The notes under the pieces are model-generated. The model saw nothing but the letters and a program-made list of their open reading frames with translations, was not told where the DNA came from and did no database searches. Below are positions 55,701-64,000 of a stretch of 64,000 nucleotides of DNA, one piece after another. Position numbers and translations under genes: made by a program. The stretch is from an uncultured Pelagibacteraceae bacterium (GTDB taxonomy: Bacteria > Pseudomonadota > Alphaproteobacteria > Pelagibacterales > Pelagibacteraceae), in NCBI GenBank assembly GCA_902598015.1, contig CACJZT010000002.1, forward strand, positions 62,001-126,000, read 5' to 3'. Each line of letters begins with the position of its first letter. Position 1 is the first letter of the stretch.

Positions 55701-55995
55701 AGGAACTTCAGAGATTTTAAAACAAAATGGAATGAAATGTAAAAGAATTAATAAAGTGAGTAGTGGTAGACCGCATATAGTAGATGTTTTAAATTCTAAA
55801 AAAATATCTTTGGTAATAAACACTGGAGGTGGAAATTCTGAACACAGGATTAGTGATGCAAGAGCATTAAGAAGAGGAACTCTTGCAAACAAAATTCCTT
55901 ATTGTACGAATATGTCTACAGCCTATTCATTCTTAGAAGCAATTAAATCTTTAAAAACAACAAAGTTAAGAGTTAGATCTCTGCAAGATAATTAA
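52771..55995 (+). CDS. carB: carbamoyl-phosphate synthase large subunit
   Basis: 1074 aa with duplicated ATP-grasp halves ([35 protein letters not shown]). Confidence 0.98.
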   Translation: MPKRKDIKKILVIGAGPIIIGQACEFDYSGTQACKALKDEGYKVILINSNPATIMTDPGIADKTYIEPISLEVLEEVIKIEKPDAILPTMGGQTALNLAINAEKIGLLKKYKIELIGANSKAIANAEDRKKFRKNMSDIGIDLPKSEVLNKFSNAKKCLNKIGLPAIIRPSFTLGGLGGGIARTTKDFFKIVKEGMNESPQNQVLVEECLDGWKEFEMEVVRDRNDNCIIICSIENVDPMGTHTGDSVTIAPALTLTDKEYQVMRNASIACLRKIGVETGGSNVQFAINPKNGRMVIIEMNPRVSRSSALASKATGFPIAKVAAKLAVGYTLDELQNEITKVTPASFEPTIDYVVTKIPRFTFEKFSDTEAILGTSMRSVGEAMAIGRNFKESFQKALVSLEIGLSGLDNIFKYSKKEILKNLKINIPNKLLLIAEAFRKKISLNVIYKLSKVDPWFLNQIKEIVDEEKILNSKGLPKTFEEFNRIKSIGFSDRKISLLTGQKETVVKSRRKGLKVMPVFKKVDTCAAEFKSFTPYMYSTYQRNFSIKTECEAEPSNKKKIIILGGGPNRIGQGIEFDYCCCQASFSLKEAGFETIMINCNPETVSTDYDTSDRLYFEPLIEEYVENIILKEKSKGNLIGIIAQFGGQTPIKLAKFLNENKLPILGTQYKSIDLAEDRDRFRELLIKLKLKQAESGIAYKFDQAINVAEKIGLPVVVRPSYVLGGRAMEIVHDKSQLKQFINEAFKASEQNPILIDKFIDNAMEVDVDAISDGKDVYVAGIMQHIEEAGIHSGDSACCLPPVSIKANLLRELKIQTRKLALALKVKGFLNIQFAIKNDEIFVIEVNPRASRTVPFVSKANGIPLAKIASRIMSGEKLSKYKLKYKTNKKFAVKEAVFPFNKFPDSDLLLGPEMKSTGEVMGFDDDFGMAVAKSQIAASNSLPIKGMAFLSVKDSHKQEIIGVAQRLIKLGFTLSATKGTSEILKQNGMKCKRINKVSSGRPHIVDVLNSKKISLVINTGGGNSEHRISDARALRRGTLANKIPYCTNMSTAYSFLEAIKSLKTTKLRVRSLQDN

Positions 55996-55997
55996 TT

Positions 55998-56660
55998 TTA
56001 ATTAACTTTCCAATCTGTCTCAAATGTAACATAATTTACTTGAAGACATCTTCTTTCTTTTACTATTTCTTTTTTTTCCATACCATGCCATGTGTTAGGG
56101 CCACTTGAAAAGAAATAGCCATAATTATCCTTATAAGGAACAGTCTTTGCTAATTTTAGATTTTCATCATAAAAATCTGTACCTAAATCTTCTTTTTCAT
56201 TATGCTTATTTACGAATAATAAACATGACATCAGTTTCTCTTTAATATCACAATGTGGTTTTAACCAGAATCCTTTTCTATCACAGATAACTTCAACTCT
56301 TACAAATGAATTAGAAAGATCTTTATCTATCATCTCAGAAATTTTTTTGTAAGTTGATGGATTTTGAAGTTCTTTAATAAATTCAACAAGATTAGGGAAT
56401 TGATTTGAATTTTCTTTTGTCACAAAACATCTAAATTTTAATGCCTTGCCTCCGTCTGATATACCTTCTCTAAACTTACCTTCACCTCCATCAATTGCTC
56501 TTGTGCCATCATAGTTTAAATTATGTTCTATCGGATTAGCTATGTCAGCGTTTACAATTTCCTGAACTTGGCCGTCAGTTAGTGGTTGATTTAATTCCCA
56601 ATGTTCAAAAGGAGTTTTGTGATTTGACGAATTTTTTAATATTGAATTTAAAAATGCCAT
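55998..56660 (-). CDS. 2OG-Fe(II) oxygenase-like protein
   Basis: HxD (KPHCDIKEK) followed by distal His/Arg (NTWHGMEKKEIVKERRCLQVNYV), matching the HxD...H...R facial-triad pattern. Confidence 0.6.
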   Translation of the reverse strand: MAFLNSILKNSSNHKTPFEHWELNQPLTDGQVQEIVNADIANPIEHNLNYDGTRAIDGGEGKFREGISDGGKALKFRCFVTKENSNQFPNLVEFIKELQNPSTYKKISEMIDKDLSNSFVRVEVICDRKGFWLKPHCDIKEKLMSCLLFVNKHNEKEDLGTDFYDENLKLAKTVPYKDNYGYFFSSGPNTWHGMEKKEIVKERRCLQVNYVTFETDWKVN

Positions 56661-57607
56661 TATAATTGAATTTTATCTTTAATGATATTTGCTACTCTAT
56701 TCGTTTCATCTAATTTTTCATAGTTCCAATTTTCTAATTTTTCTCCTAATTCTCTAACAATTTTCATTTCTTGAAATAATTTTCTAAAATTTTTAAATCT
56801 TTTATCGCTTTTTTTAGGTGGAATAGTGGCAATATAAATTGGCTTACCTGTTAAAGCTGCCTCTGAAATCATTGAGCTTGAATCACAAGTGATAACCAAA
56901 TGTTTTGATTGTGAAAGAGCACTTAAATAGGCTTTTTTATCAACACCATCTAATACCAAATGATCATTTCCAAAATATATTTTTGCATGTTCTATAGTTC
57001 CCTTTGGCGTTCTCATAGAAGGGATGACTACTAAATTAAGATTATTTTCTTTAACCAAATAATTTACTTTTGAAAAAATTTCTTGGATATTTCTATCTGA
57101 ATAATCATAATACTGGGTAGGACCACCAATTATTAATGAAATTATATTTTTATCCCTCAACTTACTTGAAATACTAAACAAATATTCTTTATCTTTTTCA
57201 ATTTCTTCACTTGTTAAATAATGAATAGCTCCTTTTGTTTTTAATACATTATGTCCATCAAGATTATCGTGCTCAGGCACTACGACTAGATCAAAATTAT
57301 CTAGTTTTATCTTTGGGTTTTGAATATGAATGTTAAATACTTTTTTCTTTGAATTTTTTTTTAAAAATAATGATGGAATAATACTTTTTCTTCCGCATGA
57401 AATTATTAAATCAACATCTTCGCATTCAATTTTTTTAAAAACTGAGTCGGATACTGGAGTGAATTTTGGTGGTATAACTTTCCAGAAACCTTTTGTTTCA
57501 ACTGTGTGGTGAGAATAATTTAAATCTAAAGCTTTAGCCAAACCTTCTACTTGGCTAATCATCCCATGCATACCTTCTGTTAATAATATACCTTTCAATT
57601 TAGTCAT
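56660..57607 (-). CDS. ELM1-like (mitochondrial fission ELM1 family) GT-B-type protein
   Basis: LTEGMHGMISQVEGLAKAL, DLIISCGRKSIIPSL, HIQNPKI, DLVVVPEHD, TCDSSSMISEAALTGKPIYI. Confidence 0.82.
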   Translation of the reverse strand: MTKLKGILLTEGMHGMISQVEGLAKALDLNYSHHTVETKGFWKVIPPKFTPVSDSVFKKIECEDVDLIISCGRKSIIPSLFLKKNSKKKVFNIHIQNPKIKLDNFDLVVVPEHDNLDGHNVLKTKGAIHYLTSEEIEKDKEYLFSISSKLRDKNIISLIIGGPTQYYDYSDRNIQEIFSKVNYLVKENNLNLVVIPSMRTPKGTIEHAKIYFGNDHLVLDGVDKKAYLSALSQSKHLVITCDSSSMISEAALTGKPIYIATIPPKKSDKRFKNFRKLFQEMKIVRELGEKLENWNYEKLDETNRVANIIKDKIQL

Positions 57608-57628
57608 TAATCATTATATAGCTTTCAT

Positions 57629-58576
57629 ATGAGTGAAAATCCAACTAAACACACAAAAGTGTTAATAATTGGGTCGGGTCCCGCTGGATATACAGCAGCA
57701 ATTTATGCTGCAAGAGCAATGTTAAAACCAATATTAGTTCATGGTATGGAACCAGGCGGCCAATTAACAACAACAACTGATGTTGAAAATTTTCCTGGAT
57801 TTAAAGATGTAATCCAGGGTCCATGGCTTATGGATCAAATGAAAGGTCAGGCAGAAGTAGTTGGAACTGAAATGATTCAAGATCATATTGCATCAGTGGA
57901 CTTAAAATCTAAGCCATTTAAAGCTGTTGGAGATAGTGGTCAAATTTATGAGGCAGACTCTATTATTATATCAACAGGAGCTCAAGCAAGATGGTTAAAT
58001 ATTGATTCAGAGCAAAGCTTTAGGGGGTTTGGTGTATCTGCATGTGCAACATGTGATGGATTTTTCTTTAAAGACAAAACTGTAGCAGTTGTTGGGGGTG
58101 GAAATGCTGCAGTCGAAGAAGCTATGTTTTTGACAAAATTTGCTTCAAAAGTTCAACTTATACACAGAAGAGATAGTTTGAGAGCAGAAAAATTACTTCA
58201 AAAGAAATTAATGGAAAATAAAAAAATTGAAATAATTTGGGACTCTGTTGTTGATGAAGTTATTGGGGATAATGATCCTAAAAATGTAACTGGATTAAAA
58301 ATTAAAAATGTTAAGACAAATAAAGTAGATGAACTAAAAATTGATGGATTGTTCATAGCTATAGGACATGATCCAGCAACCTCATTATTTAAAGACCAAC
58401 TAGAAATGGATAAAGAAGGATATTTAGTAACAAAGAATGATTCGACAGAAACAAATATTCCAGGTGTATTCGCCGCTGGAGATGTAAAAGATAAAATATT
58501 TAGACAAGCGGTAACAGCGGCCGGAATGGGATGTATGGCTGCTTTAGAGGCAGAAAAGTTTCTCTCCCACGATTGA
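57629..58576 (+). CDS. trxB: thioredoxin-disulfide reductase
   Basis: IIGSGPAGYTAAIYAARA, SACATCDGFFF active site, VVGGGNAAVEEA, GVFAAGDVKD. Confidence 0.97.
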   Translation: MSENPTKHTKVLIIGSGPAGYTAAIYAARAMLKPILVHGMEPGGQLTTTTDVENFPGFKDVIQGPWLMDQMKGQAEVVGTEMIQDHIASVDLKSKPFKAVGDSGQIYEADSIIISTGAQARWLNIDSEQSFRGFGVSACATCDGFFFKDKTVAVVGGGNAAVEEAMFLTKFASKVQLIHRRDSLRAEKLLQKKLMENKKIEIIWDSVVDEVIGDNDPKNVTGLKIKNVKTNKVDELKIDGLFIAIGHDPATSLFKDQLEMDKEGYLVTKNDSTETNIPGVFAAGDVKDKIFRQAVTAAGMGCMAALEAEKFLSHD

Positions 58577-58635
58577 TTATATTCCAATAAATTTGATCTA
58601 GAATAAATATTTGAATTAAATTATAAATTAATTAG

Positions 58636-59010
58636 ATGGAAAATATAGTAAAACAAATCCAGCTTGTAGCGTTAGTAATCATTTTGGTTAGTACAGTGAT
58701 TGCTTTTGGACAAGAGATGTATCAGATGATACTAGTGCAAAGGGTTACTTTAGCTGATCTTCTTTTACTTTTTCTATATCTTGAAGTGCTTGCAATGGTT
58801 AGAGTTTTTTGGGAGAGCCAATCAATTCAAATTACACTGCCATTATTTATTGCCATAACTGCACTTGCTAGATTTATTATTTTACAAGGAAAATCTCTAA
58901 ATCCAGAGATATTACTGTATGAAGCTGGTGCAATTGTTTTAATTGCTTTAGCAATTGTAATTTTAAGATTTAGAAATTCTTCTCTAATTGGACTAAATAA
59001 AAAAAAATAG
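58636..59010 (+). CDS. PsiE-family phosphate-starvation-inducible membrane protein
   Basis: Four-TM 124 aa protein with LLLLFLYLEVLAMVRVFWES. Confidence 0.75.
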   Translation: MENIVKQIQLVALVIILVSTVIAFGQEMYQMILVQRVTLADLLLLFLYLEVLAMVRVFWESQSIQITLPLFIAITALARFIILQGKSLNPEILLYEAGAIVLIALAIVILRFRNSSLIGLNKKK

Positions 59011-59012
59011 GT

Positions 59013-60200
59013 TTATCCTAAATCCTCACAAAACTTTTTAATTCTAGACATTGCTATTTTAAGTTTTGCCATTGAAGTTGCATATGAAATTCTAAAATAT
59101 CCATCTAAACCAAATGCTGAGCCTTGAACAGCGGCAACATTTTGTTTTTCTAAAAGCTTTTGGACAAAATCAGTATCTTTTTTAAGTTTAGTTCTTTTAT
59201 TTAAAAGTTTTTTACAATTTGGAAATACGTAAAATGCACCATTAGGTTTCAAGCAGCTAATACCATCAATATTATTTAAACTTTTTACAACAAAATCTCT
59301 TCTTTCTTTAAATGATTTTGCTCTTTTCTTAATAAAGTCTTGTTTTCCATTTAAAGCTTCAACAGCTGCTGCTTGACTAATTGATGATGGATTCGAAGTA
59401 GACTGAGACTGAATTTTTCTAATTGCAGAAATTATTTCTTTTGGTCCAGCCGCATAACCAATCCTCCAACCAGTCATTGCATAAGATTTACTCACTCCAT
59501 TCATTGTTAATGTTCGAGATTTTAATTTTGAAATTTGAGCAATAGTAAAAAATTTAAAATTATCATATTTAACATGCTCATAAATATCGTCGCTCAAAAT
59601 GTGAACTTTTTTGTTTTTTATTAAAACCTTTGCTAATTTTTGAATTTCTGATTTGCTGTATCCAGATCCAGTTGGATTAGATGGTGAGTTAAGGATTATC
59701 CACTTCGTTCTTTTTGTAATTGCAGCTTTTAATTTTGCAGGTGTAATTTTAAATCCATCTTTTTCATCACATTTTACTATTTTTGGTTTTCCTCCTGCTA
59801 AGAGAACCATATCCGGATATGAAACCCAGAATGGAGCAGGAATAATAACTTCATCTCCTTTATTTAAAGTTGCCATAAAAGTGTTATAGAGAACTTGTTT
59901 CCCTCCAGTTCCAACTGTGATTTCATCTAGTTTATAATTTAGTTTATTTTCTCTTTTAAATTTTTTTAAAATTGCTTTTTTTAATGCTGGAGTTCCATCA
60001 ACTGCTGTATACTTTGTATCTCCGTCTCTTATTGCTTTAATAGCTGCATTTTTAACATTGATAGGAGTATCAAAATCTGGTTCCCCTGCCCCAAGTCCAA
60101 CTACATCTTTTCCTGCAGCTCTTAATTCTCTTGCCTTTTGAGTAACTGCAATAGTTGGGGATGGTTTAATTCTTTTTAAATTATTAGATATTATGCTCAT
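59013..60200 (-). CDS. aspC: aspartate aminotransferase (class I, type Ib-like)
   Basis: VVGLGAGEPDFDTP, NSPSNPTGSGYS, NGVSKSYAMTGWRIGYAAG (PLP Lys). Confidence 0.93.
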   Translation of the reverse strand: MSIISNNLKRIKPSPTIAVTQKARELRAAGKDVVGLGAGEPDFDTPINVKNAAIKAIRDGDTKYTAVDGTPALKKAILKKFKRENKLNYKLDEITVGTGGKQVLYNTFMATLNKGDEVIIPAPFWVSYPDMVLLAGGKPKIVKCDEKDGFKITPAKLKAAITKRTKWIILNSPSNPTGSGYSKSEIQKLAKVLIKNKKVHILSDDIYEHVKYDNFKFFTIAQISKLKSRTLTMNGVSKSYAMTGWRIGYAAGPKEIISAIRKIQSQSTSNPSSISQAAAVEALNGKQDFIKKRAKSFKERRDFVVKSLNNIDGISCLKPNGAFYVFPNCKKLLNKRTKLKKDTDFVQKLLEKQNVAAVQGSAFGLDGYFRISYATSMAKLKIAMSRIKKFCEDLG

Positions 60201-60236
60201 TGAATTATGAAATTATTCAATTACGTTGTTTAATAT

Positions 60237-62411
60237 ATGGAGAATACATATCAAGACCTAATTACAGACATTCAGAGTAAAAACCCAAAAATCGGTGGAA
60301 AACTCGAAGGTGGAAAAAAATTCAAAATAAAGTCAGATTTTACCCCGGCTGGTGACCAGCCAGATGCAATTAAAAGGCTTGTTCAAGGAGCTAAAAAAAA
60401 TGAGTTTAATCAAGTATTATTAGGAGTAACTGGATCTGGAAAAACTTTTACAATGGCAAAAGTTATAGAAGCTACAAATAGACCAGCATTAATATTGGCA
60501 CCAAATAAAACTTTGGCAGCTCAACTTTACGGTGAGATGAAAACTTTTTTTCCAGATAATGCTGTTGAGTATTTTGTATCTTACTATGATTATTACACTC
60601 CAGAAGCTTACGTACCAAGATCAGACACATACATCGAAAAAGAAGCATCAATAAACGAACAGATTGATAGAATGAGACACTCAGCAACGAGATCTCTTCT
60701 TGAAAGAGACGATGTTTTAATTGTTGCAAGTGTTTCCTGTATTTATGGTTTGGGGTCAGTAGAAGCTTACAGCAAAATGACTTTAACTCTTCAGAAAAAC
60801 TATGAATATAATAGGGAACAAATAATAAAATCTCTTGTTGCTCTTCAGTATAAGAGAAATGATCAAAATTTTTTTAGAGGAACATTTAGGGCAAGGGGAG
60901 AATATTTAGAAATATTTCCATCTCATCTGGAGGATAGAGCATGGAGACTAAGTTTATTTGGTGATAAACTTGAGAAGATTGAGGAATTTGATCCTTTGAC
61001 AGGAGATCAGGTTAGAGATCTTAGTCTAGTAAAAGTTTATGCTAATTCTCATTACATCACTCCTAAACCAACTGTAGAACAAGCAATTATAAAAATAAGA
61101 AAAGAATTAGAGGAAACTTTAAAAAAACACAAAGCTGAAAACAAGTTATTGGAGGCGCAACGATTAGAGGAGAGAACTAAATTTGATTTAGAAATGATTG
61201 AAGCAACTGGATCTTGTGCAGGAATTGAAAATTATTCAAGATTTTTATCTGGTAGAAAACCAGGAGAGCCTCCACCTACTCTTTTTGAATATTTTCCTGA
61301 TAACACATTAGTTTTTGTAGATGAGTCTCATGTTACAGTTCCCCAACTTAATGGGATGTTTAAGGGAGATAGATCTAGAAAAAGCACATTAGCTGAGTAC
61401 GGTTTTAGATTGCCATCTTGCATGGATAACAGACCTTTAAAATTTGAAGAGTGGGATTTGATGAGAACACAAACTGTATTTGTTTCAGCAACTCCTGGAC
61501 CGTGGGAGTTAGAACAAACGAAAGGCAAGTTTATTGATCAGGTAATAAGACCTACAGGATTAATAGATCCACCAGTTGAGATTAGACCAGCAAAAAATCA
61601 AGTAGACGACCTTATGCATGAATGCAAAAAAGTAGTTGAGAATAATTATAGAGTTTTGGTTACAACACTTACAAAAAAAATGGCAGAGGATTTAACCGAG
61701 TATCTTCATGAAAATGGGATAAAAGTAAGATACCTTCATTCTGATATAGATACACTTGAGAGAATAGAGATTATGAGAGATCTTAGAATGGGTGTATTTG
61801 ATGTTCTTGTTGGAATAAATTTATTAAGAGAAGGTTTAGATATTCCAGAATGTGCATTAGTTGGAATACTAGATGCTGATAAGGAAGGATTTTTGCGATC
61901 AGAGACTTCACTAATTCAAACAATAGGAAGAGCTGCAAGAAACGTAGATGGAAAAGTTATTCTTTATGCCGATAAAGAAACCAAAAGTATAAAGAAAGCA
62001 ATTAAAGAAACTGAGAGACGAAGAAAGATTCAATTAGAGTACAATAAGAAAAATAAAATCGATGCTAAATCTGTAAAAAAAGAAATAAGTGATATTTTAG
62101 AAAGTGTTTACGAGAAAGATTACGTCAAAATAAGCGAAGGTTCCAATATTGGTGGTAACCTTAAAAAACATTTAAAAGGATTAGACAAAAAGATGAAGGA
62201 AGCTGCATCTAATCTGGAATTTGAAGAAGCTGCTAAAATTAGAGATGAAATGAGAAAACTTCAAAGTACCGAATTAGAAATTACTTTAAACCCTAAGATT
62301 AGACAGTACGATGTTAAAAATAAAATTTATCCCAAAGGTAGATCTACATTGGGTATGCCAGGAACAAGGGTTACAAAAAAAAGAGATAAAAAATGGAAGC
62401 ACGGAAGATAA
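60237..62411 (+). CDS. uvrB: UvrABC excinuclease subunit B
   Basis: [41 protein letters not shown] beta-hairpin, C-terminal UVR motif. Confidence 0.98.
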   Translation: MENTYQDLITDIQSKNPKIGGKLEGGKKFKIKSDFTPAGDQPDAIKRLVQGAKKNEFNQVLLGVTGSGKTFTMAKVIEATNRPALILAPNKTLAAQLYGEMKTFFPDNAVEYFVSYYDYYTPEAYVPRSDTYIEKEASINEQIDRMRHSATRSLLERDDVLIVASVSCIYGLGSVEAYSKMTLTLQKNYEYNREQIIKSLVALQYKRNDQNFFRGTFRARGEYLEIFPSHLEDRAWRLSLFGDKLEKIEEFDPLTGDQVRDLSLVKVYANSHYITPKPTVEQAIIKIRKELEETLKKHKAENKLLEAQRLEERTKFDLEMIEATGSCAGIENYSRFLSGRKPGEPPPTLFEYFPDNTLVFVDESHVTVPQLNGMFKGDRSRKSTLAEYGFRLPSCMDNRPLKFEEWDLMRTQTVFVSATPGPWELEQTKGKFIDQVIRPTGLIDPPVEIRPAKNQVDDLMHECKKVVENNYRVLVTTLTKKMAEDLTEYLHENGIKVRYLHSDIDTLERIEIMRDLRMGVFDVLVGINLLREGLDIPECALVGILDADKEGFLRSETSLIQTIGRAARNVDGKVILYADKETKSIKKAIKETERRRKIQLEYNKKNKIDAKSVKKEISDILESVYEKDYVKISEGSNIGGNLKKHLKGLDKKMKEAASNLEFEEAAKIRDEMRKLQSTELEITLNPKIRQYDVKNKIYPKGRSTLGMPGTRVTKKRDKKWKHGR

Positions 62412-63148
62412 TAATTACTGGAGCAGCAACTCGAATGGGAGCTGCCATAGCTAAAAAATTATCTGGACCTAATATTGAAATTGTTATCCATTATAACAAA
62501 TCTAGATCCAAAGCAGAAAATCTTAAAAAAGATTTAACTAAAAGTGGTACAAAAATTTATTTAGCAAAAGCAGATTTAACTAAAGAAAAAGAAATAGAAA
62601 GAATGCTTAAATTTTCAAAATCAAAGTTGAAGTATTTTGATTGTTTAATTAATAATGCTTCATTATTTGAGAACGATAAACTTGAAAATATCACAACAAA
62701 AAGTTGGGAAAGCCATTTAAAAGCGAATTTAAAAGCACCAGCTTTATTATCAAAGGGTTTTGCTAAAAATATTAGAGGCAAAAACAATAATATTATTAAT
62801 ATAATTGACCAAAGAGTATTCAAGTTAACTCCATATTTTTTTTCATATACATTAAGTAAATCTGGTCTTTACACTTTAACCAAAACAAGCGCTATGAGTC
62901 TTGCCCCAAATATTAGAGTGAATGGAATTGCTCCAGGTCCAACTATTAAAAATAAAAGACAGTCTGACAAGCACTTTAAAAAACAATACATGGCAACACC
63001 TCTTAAAAAACAGACAGATGTTGAAGAAATCTGCAATGCTGTTGACTTTTTTATTAAAAATAGATCTATTACAGGTCAAGTTTTAGCAATTGATAGTGGC
63101 CAAAACTTAAACTGGCAAACTCCAGACGTAATGGGTGGTAAGGAATGA
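62393..63148 (+). CDS. short-chain dehydrogenase/reductase, pteridine-reductase-like
   Basis: [13 protein letters not shown] (TGxxxRxG), [29 protein letters not shown]. Confidence 0.85.
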   Translation: MEARKIIITGAATRMGAAIAKKLSGPNIEIVIHYNKSRSKAENLKKDLTKSGTKIYLAKADLTKEKEIERMLKFSKSKLKYFDCLINNASLFENDKLENITTKSWESHLKANLKAPALLSKGFAKNIRGKNNNIINIIDQRVFKLTPYFFSYTLSKSGLYTLTKTSAMSLAPNIRVNGIAPGPTIKNKRQSDKHFKKQYMATPLKKQTDVEEICNAVDFFIKNRSITGQVLAIDSGQNLNWQTPDVMGGKE

Positions 63149-64000
63149 AAAAATTAATACTTACAATTTCAATATTTTTTACATTAATTTCTTTAGCAGA
63201 AGCTAGAGAATGTAGATCTGGAGATATCAAGGGAGACGCATTTATTTATAGTGATGGAAAAAAAGTAACTGTAATAAAAGGAACTGATATTCCAAATCCA
63301 GAAAATAAAATCATAATGATCTATAATACAGGAGGATGGACAGTCAAAAAGAAATGGGGAGAATGTAAAGATTTTCTTCCAAAGTATTTAGGTCAAATAT
63401 CAGGAACTAAAATTAAAGGTAAAGAACTGGTTTTAATGCTTAATAGAAGGTTACATAAAGCAGGTGGAGATGATGGATATGGTTGTGCGTGGAAATTGAA
63501 AGGTGCATTTCACAAACCTTGGTATGATTGTATTTTAGAAAATTGGGGAATAAGTAAAAGAGTCGATGTAAATAAAGAAATAATTGATGAATTAGTTTCA
63601 AAAGGAACTCCAAGAAATCAAATATTTATGTCTGGATTGTCTTGCGGAGGTATTGATACACTTAGACACAAAGGTCTTTATCCAGAGGACTTTAATGCAA
63701 CTATTTCCTTCATGCCTAATTGTTGGGATAGAAATCCAAACACTCCAATTAGAAAAATGCAAATTGACGAACTGAAAAGTTTTAAAAGAATTGATGCTCT
63801 AGTTTTTCATAGCCCCGTGGACGGTGAGGGAGATTGGCGTAGCAATAGTGTCTGGATGAAAAAAGATTTAGGAAATATCCCGGGTATAAAATGGATTGAT
63901 ACACCTGGTCACACAAATAGAAAAATTTTTGTCAATGGAAAAGATTGTAAAGTTAGAGAGAAAATGAAAGGAGGATGGGAAGAAGCTTGGCCAGAAGGTA
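63145..64000 (+). CDS. secreted alpha/beta-hydrolase-like protein (truncated by window end)
   Basis: ATG at 63145 overlapping the SDR stop (ATGA); signal peptide [20 protein letters not shown]; nucleophile-elbow-like GLSCGG; reading frame open to 64000. Confidence 0.7.
   Translation, partial: MKKLILTISIFFTLISLAEARECRSGDIKGDAFIYSDGKKVTVIKGTDIPNPENKIIMIYNTGGWTVKKKWGECKDFLPKYLGQISGTKIKGKELVLMLNRRLHKAGGDDGYGCAWKLKGAFHKPWYDCILENWGISKRVDVNKEIIDELVSKGTPRNQIFMSGLSCGGIDTLRHKGLYPEDFNATISFMPNCWDRNPNTPIRKMQIDELKSFKRIDALVFHSPVDGEGDWRSNSVWMKKDLGNIPGIKWIDTPGHTNRKIFVNGKDCKVREKMKGGWEEAWPEG

Overview
AT-rich (~30% GC by eye), densely packed chromosomal window. Gene content and protein style fit a SAR11/Pelagibacterales-type marine alphaproteobacterium (inference; no search was run). 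Main blocks: (i) TolC, kinase, GFA and cupin genes; (ii) a umuDC operon with a textbook alphaproteobacterial LexA box; (iii) a GT2/GT39 pair with an unannotated small membrane ORF between them; (iv) dksA, then a GST / ferredoxin reductase / ferredoxin / proteorhodopsin block, the rhodopsin carrying Gln at the spectral-tuning site; (v) prpE-like, SMR, pyrC, ygfZ, MazG-like, fumC, AsmA-like, uvrD and pepP genes; (vi) a ~21 kb division/cell-wall (dcw) cluster on the minus strand with ftsZ placed between mraZ and rsmH instead of after ftsA, a murE-murF fusion, and no recN between bamD and ligA; (vii) RNase P RNA; (viii) amiD-like, mlaA and mlaC genes and a CIA30 gene apparently split by an in-frame stop; (ix) two tRNA genes, one with a highly atypical T-loop/D-loop and a 5' end lying inside the rpoD stop codon; (x) rpoD, dnaG (zinc ligands lost), yqeY, carAB, a 2OG-oxygenase-like gene, ELM1-like, trxB, psiE, aspC, uvrB, an SDR and a truncated secreted hydrolase. 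No CRISPR array, prophage or transposon was seen. The strongest items for follow-up are the divergent tRNA-Val(GAC)-like gene, its overlap with the rpoD stop, the relocated ftsZ, the degenerate DnaG zinc domain and the split CIA30 gene.
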